Assembly (NCBI GenBank): GCA_017516785.1 | Contig: JAFXAV010000016.1 | Location: forward strand, 1-64,000 | Source: Oscillospiraceae bacterium | GTDB lineage: Bacteria; Bacillota_A; Clostridia; Oscillospirales; Oscillospiraceae | Reading direction: 5' to 3' | Length of the DNA stretch: 64,000 nt | Notes under the pieces: generated by a model | Seen by the model: the letters and a program-made list of their open reading frames with translations, nothing else | What the model was told of the DNA's origin: nothing | Databases searched by the model: none | Shown: in pieces, positions 59,740-64,000 of the stretch | Position numbering within the stretch: position 1 is the first letter of the stretch | Layout of the letters: each line of letters starts with the position of its first letter | Program-made: the position numbers and the translations under genes

Positions 59740-59773
59740 GGGCGGCACGGTTTTGCCGTGCAGCCCTATTTTC
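59740..59773 (+). terminator. Hairpin terminator between the GPH and creatininase-family genes
   Basis: GGGC.GCACGG / CCGTGC.GCCC stem with TATTTTC after it. Confidence 0.65.
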
Positions 59774-59788
59774 GAAAGGAGTTACCCT

Positions 59789-60625
59789 ATGCGAACAAGA
59801 ATCCTTGGAAAAATGCTGAACAGCGAGGTTCAGGATTATCTCCAGAGAAATGACATCATCATCGTTCCAGTGGGAACCACGGAAATGCACGGCGGATTCC
59901 CACTGGACTGCGAGACGGTTATTTCCGAAGCCTACTGCCTGAAGATGGCGGAGGGCTGCGACGGCCTGGTGCTTACCGGTCTGCCTTATTTTTACGCAGG
60001 CGCCACCGCATCCGGACGGGGTACTGTCCAGGTGTCCATCCGTCAGGGCATCGATTATCTGGGCGCCATCGCCCGGAGCCTGCTGCGGCTGGGATTCAGA
60101 CGGCAGATTTACCTCAGCTTCCATGGCCCCGCCCATATGACCATTTGTCCCATGATCCGGGACTTCTATGACGAGACCGGTGTTCCTGCTCTCTATATGG
60201 ACTGCATGATGCAGGTAGGCAAAAATGCCAAGATCCTGACCAATTTCATGGAGGATTTCCATGCCATCACTGTCGGCTCCTACAAGGTCATGAATCGGCT
60301 GGATGATGTGCCTCTGGTTACCGGCTACCAGCACACAAACAAGCAGAGCTGTGCAGCTTTCCAGGATCTTTTCAATCTGGGGTATCAGAGTGCCGCTGTC
60401 GGCTACTGCTTCGGCGAAAACGGCGATCACATGTCCACGCCCGATATCCCCGATATCGAGACTCGGGATGCTATGGCGGCCCGGGGCGTGGAACTGATTG
60501 ATAAAATGGTTGCCAATATGGATATGCCCCGTGTGGTGGAGCAGCTGCGGAAACTGGAAGAATACGGTCTGGAAAACGAGAAGAAGTATCCCTGGATGCC
60601 TTCCGCCTGGAACCGCAATCATTAA
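59789..60625 (+). CDS. Creatininase-family amidohydrolase
   Basis: 278-residue metal hydrolase-like protein. The family start IIIVPVGTTEMHGGFPLDCE gives the usual Glu/His/Asp metal ligands. LPYFYAGATASGRGTVQVS, IYLSFHGPAHM and YCFGENGDHMSTPD supply further conserved His/Glu/Asp. Members hydrolyse cyclic or linear amides (creatinine, mycofactocin precursor, formamidopyrimidines). No mycofactocin genes are near. The start has AAAGGAG. Followed 9 bp later by a carboxylesterase gene, so the pair may process one imported compound (inference). Confidence 0.85.
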   Translation: MRTRILGKMLNSEVQDYLQRNDIIIVPVGTTEMHGGFPLDCETVISEAYCLKMAEGCDGLVLTGLPYFYAGATASGRGTVQVSIRQGIDYLGAIARSLLRLGFRRQIYLSFHGPAHMTICPMIRDFYDETGVPALYMDCMMQVGKNAKILTNFMEDFHAITVGSYKVMNRLDDVPLVTGYQHTNKQSCAAFQDLFNLGYQSAAVGYCFGENGDHMSTPDIPDIETRDAMAARGVELIDKMVANMDMPRVVEQLRKLEEYGLENEKKYPWMPSAWNRNH

Positions 60626-60634
60626 GGAGAAATT

Positions 60635-61996
60635 ATGGAATATATTGTCAATACCCACTGCGGTCCTGTCCGCGGCACCGCTGGACGTGTTCCCGGCACC
60701 GTTGCTTACAAGGGTATCCGCTATGCTATTGCCGGTCGCTGGGAATATCCCGAGCAGGTGACCCACTGGGAAGGTGTCTATGATGCAACTCAGTACGGCA
60801 ACTGCTCCTACCAGGCCCGTGCCTTCTATAACGAAGAAGAGGTACCTGAAAAGGCCTTCTACTATAACGAATTCCGCAAGGGAGAAACCTACACCTACAG
60901 CGAGGACTGCCTGTTTTTGAATGTATTCGCCCCTGAAAACGCCAAAGAAGGGGATAACCTTCCGGTTCTGGTGTACATCCACGGCGGCGGTTTTACCGGC
61001 GGCTGCGGTCACGAAAAGCATTTTGACGGCCCTGTGTGGCCTGCCAAGGGTGTCATCGGCGTGACCATCAATTACCGCCTGGGACCGCTTGGCTTTGTTT
61101 GCCTGCCTGAACTGAAGCAGGAAGCGGAGAATACCGGTAACTACGGCCTGTATGATCAGCATGTGGCCCTCTGCTGGGTGCGGGACAACATCGCCTGCTT
61201 CGGCGGCAATCCCGGAAACGTGACCATTATGGGTCAGAGCGCCGGCGGCATGAGCGTTCAGCAGCACTGCCTCAGTCCCTGGTCCAAGGGACTGTTCCAC
61301 AAGGCTGTGATGGCCAGCGGCGGCGGTGTTAATAAACTAATGAATGTCCAGCTGCCCGAGAAGCATTATGATTTCTGGCATGCGGTAATGGAAAAAGCGG
61401 GCTGCAAGAATCTTGCTGAATTCCGCGCTTTGCCAGCCGAGGAGCTGTTCATGGTCTGGCAGGCAGCCAAGAAGGAAATCAAGGGCGGCGGTATGGCCTG
61501 CTCTCCTGTTCTGGACGGCAATCTGGTGGCTGGTACCGGCACGGAAATTCTGGCCAGGGGCGAGCAGATGCAGATTCCCTATATGGCAGGCTCTACCAGC
61601 GAGGACGTGATGCCTCCTATCATCTTCCAGATGGCAAAGGACTGGTGTACTGCCCAGCCCCAGAAGAGCTACACTTGGTTCTTTGACCGCCGTCTTCCCG
61701 GCGATGACAACGGCGCATGGCATTCTTCCGACCTCTGGTACTGGTTTGGCACTCTGGAAAACTGCTGGCGCCCCATGGAGAACAAGGATCACATTCTGAG
61801 CAATCAAATGACCGATTATCTGGTGAATTTCTGCAAATACGGCGATCCCAACGGTGCAGGTCTCACCGCATGGCTGCCCTCTGTCAAGAATCAGGGCAAG
61901 GTGCTCTGGCTCGGCGAAGAGAAGACCCATATGGGCCGTCCGAGCCTTGTGAAGCTGACCAAGACCATGCTTACCAACAAGGCAGTTGGCGAATAA
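60635..61996 (+). CDS. Carboxylesterase family (type B) alpha/beta-hydrolase
   Basis: 453-residue cytoplasmic esterase. The oxyanion-hole motif is HGGGF in VLVYIHGGGFTGG, the nucleophile Ser202 is in IMGQSAGGMSVQQH, and YSEDCLFLNVFAPE is the typical type-B signature 2. The acidic residue and catalytic His lie later and are not assigned with confidence; His in AWHSSDLWYWFG is the best candidate. There is no signal peptide. It is last of the transporter-creatininase-esterase group and ends at a terminator. Confidence 0.88.
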   Translation: MEYIVNTHCGPVRGTAGRVPGTVAYKGIRYAIAGRWEYPEQVTHWEGVYDATQYGNCSYQARAFYNEEEVPEKAFYYNEFRKGETYTYSEDCLFLNVFAPENAKEGDNLPVLVYIHGGGFTGGCGHEKHFDGPVWPAKGVIGVTINYRLGPLGFVCLPELKQEAENTGNYGLYDQHVALCWVRDNIACFGGNPGNVTIMGQSAGGMSVQQHCLSPWSKGLFHKAVMASGGGVNKLMNVQLPEKHYDFWHAVMEKAGCKNLAEFRALPAEELFMVWQAAKKEIKGGGMACSPVLDGNLVAGTGTEILARGEQMQIPYMAGSTSEDVMPPIIFQMAKDWCTAQPQKSYTWFFDRRLPGDDNGAWHSSDLWYWFGTLENCWRPMENKDHILSNQMTDYLVNFCKYGDPNGAGLTAWLPSVKNQGKVLWLGEEKTHMGRPSLVKLTKTMLTNKAVGE

Positions 61997-62009
61997 ATTC
62001 CGTTGCAAT

Positions 62010-62037
62010 AAACCCGGCATCAGCATGCCGGGTTTTG
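62010..62037 (+). terminator. Terminator after the carboxylesterase gene
   Basis: AACCCGGCAT / ATGCCGGGTT with TTTTG. Confidence 0.85.
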
Positions 62038-62042
62038 TCTGA

Positions 62043-62071
62043 TTGACATTATCCCTCATTTTTGGTAGCAT
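62043..62071 (+). promoter_or_regulatory. Promoter of the amidotransferase-like hydrolase gene
   Basis: TTGACA (62043-62048), 17 nt, TAGCAT (62066-62071). Confidence 0.72.
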
Positions 62072-62099
62072 AGGGTAAGAAACTATGGAGGTAGCCAAT

Positions 62100-62792
62100 G
62101 TGAGACCTGTGATTGCAATGCCCCGGATGAACAACAGCCCCTTCCGGATTTATATGAAAAGCAAATATGTGAAGTGCCTGAAAAAGTGCGGCGCGGATGT
62201 CCGTTGGATTGATCTGAAGGATCCTGAGAAGGCGGCAAAGGATGCCCTTCAGTGCGATGGCCTTCTGCTTCCCGGCGGCGGAGACATGGATCCTGGGCTG
62301 TACAGTCAGAAGAAGATCGAAGCCTGCGGCAAGCCTGATCCCATCCGGGATGCTGCGGAGCTGAAGATGCTGGAGGCCTTTATCCCCACCAGAAAGCCTA
62401 TTCTGGGCATCTGCCGTGGTATTCAGGTGCTGAATGTGTACCTGGGCGGCACCCTTCATCAGGATATCAAGAATATTCAGGGAAGAAAGCACAGCTTTTT
62501 CCGCAAGCGGAAAACTGGCTCCCATCAGGTGAAGTTGGTTCCCCGGGCACAGTTTGCGAAGATGCTGGACTGTGAATGGATGACTGTCAACAGTATGCAC
62601 CATCAGGCTATTGACCAGCTGGGTCCCGGTCTGACCATCGCGGCTGTGAGTGAGGATGGCTTCATTGAGGGTGTTGAGCTGTTCCTGCATCCTTTCTGCG
62701 TGGGAGTTCAGTGGCACCCGGAGCATATGGCAGACAACCACCCCCTGCAGATGAAAATTTTTGAAGAATTCGTCGCTGCCTGCAAGAAATAA
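62100..62792 (+). CDS. Gamma-glutamyl-gamma-aminobutyrate hydrolase family protein (class I amidotransferase fold)
   Basis: 230-residue C26-type hydrolase. The catalytic Cys105 is in ILGICRGIQVLNVYLGG, and His206/Glu208 are in VGVQWHPEHM, completing the triad. LLLPGGGDMDPGLYS supplies the oxyanion strand. Relatives (PuuD) cut gamma-glutamyl-GABA or other gamma-glutamyl amides. I take the GTG at 62100 as start because GGAGG is 8 bp upstream; an in-frame ATG at 62085 precedes the ribosome site. It has its own promoter and terminator. Confidence 0.9.
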   Translation: MRPVIAMPRMNNSPFRIYMKSKYVKCLKKCGADVRWIDLKDPEKAAKDALQCDGLLLPGGGDMDPGLYSQKKIEACGKPDPIRDAAELKMLEAFIPTRKPILGICRGIQVLNVYLGGTLHQDIKNIQGRKHSFFRKRKTGSHQVKLVPRAQFAKMLDCEWMTVNSMHHQAIDQLGPGLTIAAVSEDGFIEGVELFLHPFCVGVQWHPEHMADNHPLQMKIFEEFVAACKK

Positions 62793-62797
62793 AAATG

Positions 62798-62832
62798 AAC
62801 GGCACATCCGGCTGGATGTGCCGTTTTTTCGG
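62798..62832 (+). terminator. Terminator after the C26 hydrolase gene
   Basis: AACGGCACATCC / GGATGTGCCGTT followed by a T-run. Confidence 0.92.
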
Positions 62833-62882
62833 CATTTTCCTTGGAGGAAACCTGATAGGATACCCATGAGGAGGGGATGGCA

Positions 62883-63839
62883 TTGAGTGAATTCTGGAAA
62901 GAGCTGCGGCTTGCGGCCGTTATGGGGTTGGTGATTCCGGGGATCATCCTTTCAATTGCGGTTTCTATTTATGAACCAAAGCCTCCATCGGAAACAACGG
63001 AGGCACCAACAGAAGGAAAGAAATCCGTCATGATTCCGGTGCTTCATGAGGGCAGTGTGACGGAAATGGAGCTGAATAACTATCTGACAGGGGTGGTCCT
63101 TGCGGAAATGCCTGCGTCCTTTGAACCGGAAGCGCAGAAAGCTCAAGCAGTAGTGGCAAGAACTTATACCATCCGCGCCTGGGAACGGGGTGGAAAGCAT
63201 GAGGGCGCAGCGGTCTGTACCGACTCCAACTGCTGCCAGGGATATATTTCAGAGGAGGCCTATATCGCCAAAGGCGGTACGGAGGAAAATATCAAGAAGA
63301 TGCGTTCTGCTGTGGAAGACACCTCGGATCTGGTGCTGACCTATGAGGGGCAGCTAATCGAAGCGACCTATTTTTCCTGCTCAGGAGGCAGCACCGAGGA
63401 TGCAGCGGCAGTCTGGGGAACGGATGTGCCGTACCTGCAGGCAGTGAAAAGTCCCGGGGAGGAGGCTGCCACCCATTACACAGATACTGTCAGCTTCGTA
63501 GCGGCGAATTTTGCCTCCGCGCTGGGACGTAGCTTCATCGGTGATCCGGCATCCTGGTTCGGACCTGTGACCTACACCGCCGGGGGCGGTGTGGCAACGA
63601 TGGAAATCTGCGGAGAATCGTACGGAGGGACAGCCCTTCGGAAGGCCCTGGGGCTTCGTTCCACGGCTTTTACGGTTACAGTAGGAAAAGATACCATCAC
63701 CATTACAACCCGGGGATACGGCCACCGGGTGGGCATGAGCCAATATGGTGCTGATGCAATGGCGGTGCAGGGGAGTACCTTCGCTGAGATTCTGGCCCAT
63801 TATTACCAAGGGACAACTTTGGTCAGCTGGGTTCATTGA
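62883..63839 (+). CDS. spoIID: Stage II sporulation protein D (SpoIID)
   Basis: Membrane-anchored lytic transglycosylase needed for engulfment in spore formers, 318 residues. One N-terminal helix (LAAVMGLVIPGIILSIAVSI) is followed by a Pro/Thr linker. The SpoIID domain then has VVLAEMPASFEPEAQKAQAV, VARTYTI, CTDSNCCQGYIS, YFSCSGGSTEDAAAVWG and a C-terminal GYGHRVGMSQYGADAMA. AGGAGG lies 8 bp before the TTG at 62883 and only 2 bp before the ATG at 62877, so I favour TTG. No sigma-A or convincing sigma-E promoter is visible in the 45-bp gap. It supports the view that this organism sporulates. Confidence 0.92.
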   Translation: MSEFWKELRLAAVMGLVIPGIILSIAVSIYEPKPPSETTEAPTEGKKSVMIPVLHEGSVTEMELNNYLTGVVLAEMPASFEPEAQKAQAVVARTYTIRAWERGGKHEGAAVCTDSNCCQGYISEEAYIAKGGTEENIKKMRSAVEDTSDLVLTYEGQLIEATYFSCSGGSTEDAAAVWGTDVPYLQAVKSPGEEAATHYTDTVSFVAANFASALGRSFIGDPASWFGPVTYTAGGGVATMEICGESYGGTALRKALGLRSTAFTVTVGKDTITITTRGYGHRVGMSQYGADAMAVQGSTFAEILAHYYQGTTLVSWVH

Positions 63840-63864
63840 CAAAGGGATGGCTTTGGGGTAAAAT
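63836..63864 (+). promoter_or_regulatory. Promoter of metA
   Basis: TTGACA (63836-63841) overlaps the spoIID stop; 17 nt, then TAAAAT (63859-63864). Confidence 0.85.
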
Positions 63865-63892
63865 GTAAAAAATACACACAAAGGAGACCGCC

Positions 63893-64000
63893 ATGCCCAT
63901 TCGGATCCCCAATGACTTGCCCGCCGCCGAGACACTGCAGCAGGAAAACATTTTCATCATGCCCTATGAGCGGGCCCACACCCAGCAGATTCGTCCTCTG
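63893..64000 (+). CDS. metA: Homoserine O-acyltransferase, N-terminal part
   Basis: The first 36 codons of a gene cut by the right edge. [20 protein letters not shown], then [16 protein letters not shown], is the highly conserved N-terminus of MetA-type homoserine O-succinyl/acetyltransferases, which activate homoserine for methionine synthesis. The catalytic Cys lies beyond the window. AAGGAG is 6-7 bp upstream. The leader is only about 20-30 nt, so no SAM riboswitch precedes it. Confidence 0.9.
   Translation, partial: MPIRIPNDLPAAETLQQENIFIMPYERAHTQQIRPL

Noticed and set aside
1..64000. CRISPR arrays, insertion sequences, prophage or integrase genes
   Set aside because: No regularly spaced direct repeats, transposase or phage genes were found by reading; UvrX/YolD pairs can be plasmid-borne but here sit among chromosomal genes.

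Overview
This window looks like about 64 kb of chromosome from a spore-forming Clostridia bacterium. Oscillospirales/Oscillospiraceae is my best guess, from gene content and style rather than any database match. Reasons: moderately GC-rich genes with strong RBSs and textbook sigma-A promoters (TTGACA/TTGAAA, 17 nt, TATAAT); firmicute gene order (murB-whiA-dnaE; DUF1385-prmC-recA-recX-rimO-pgsA); DUF4317; ECF vitamin transport; SpoIID; and small operons behind sporulation-sigma-like promoters. No insertion sequence, prophage or CRISPR array is visible. Both ends cut genes: an NCS2 nucleobase permease at the left and metA at the right.

Layout. 0-15 kb is housekeeping on the + strand: murB, whiA, dnaE; a lipoprotein with Asp-rich calcium-type loops plus a two-component pair; DUF1385 protein, prmC, recA, recX, rimO, pgsA. 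15-22 kb holds a DUF4317 protein, a glycerol dehydrogenase with unlike codon use, a minus-strand group (cytidylate-kinase-like protein, zinc-ribbon membrane protein, intracellular GH13 enzyme, APH-like kinase), tRNA-Leu(GAG) and a DUF362 ferredoxin. 22.5-26.7 kb is a divergent corrinoid module: a DUF4430 lipoprotein and an ECF transporter, each behind its own cobalamin-type riboswitch, with the two promoters sharing an inverted repeat. 26.7-30.7 kb carries rpiR-gltX and trpS. 30.7-36.6 kb is rich in small genes and probably sporulation-related: two operons behind sigma-K-like promoters, one gene behind a sigma-G-like promoter, and an unassigned small RNA. 36.7-40.7 kb: asnB, pyk, carD.

40.7-49.6 kb is minus-strand: a dipeptide operon (pepV, Ala-Glu epimerase, DUF819 permease, transglutaminase), then HAD phosphatase-cutC, then a membrane-anchored PQQ-type propeller protein. 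50-56 kb is an oligopeptide ABC operon, oppBCDF plus a binding protein, with a leader containing two abutting perfect palindromes. 56-62 kb has a Y-family polymerase/YolD pair and a GPH transporter with a creatininase-family enzyme and a carboxylesterase. The window ends with a class I amidotransferase-like hydrolase, spoIID and the start of metA.

The most striking observation is the opp binding protein (54289-56094). Its family segments are in swapped order: lipobox and acidic linker, then the half that is normally C-terminal, then the half that is normally N-terminal. It ends where the C-terminal half would normally begin. It therefore reads as an in-frame, full-length natural circular permutant of an SBP_bac_5 (OppA/DppA) protein, cut at the lobe hinge.
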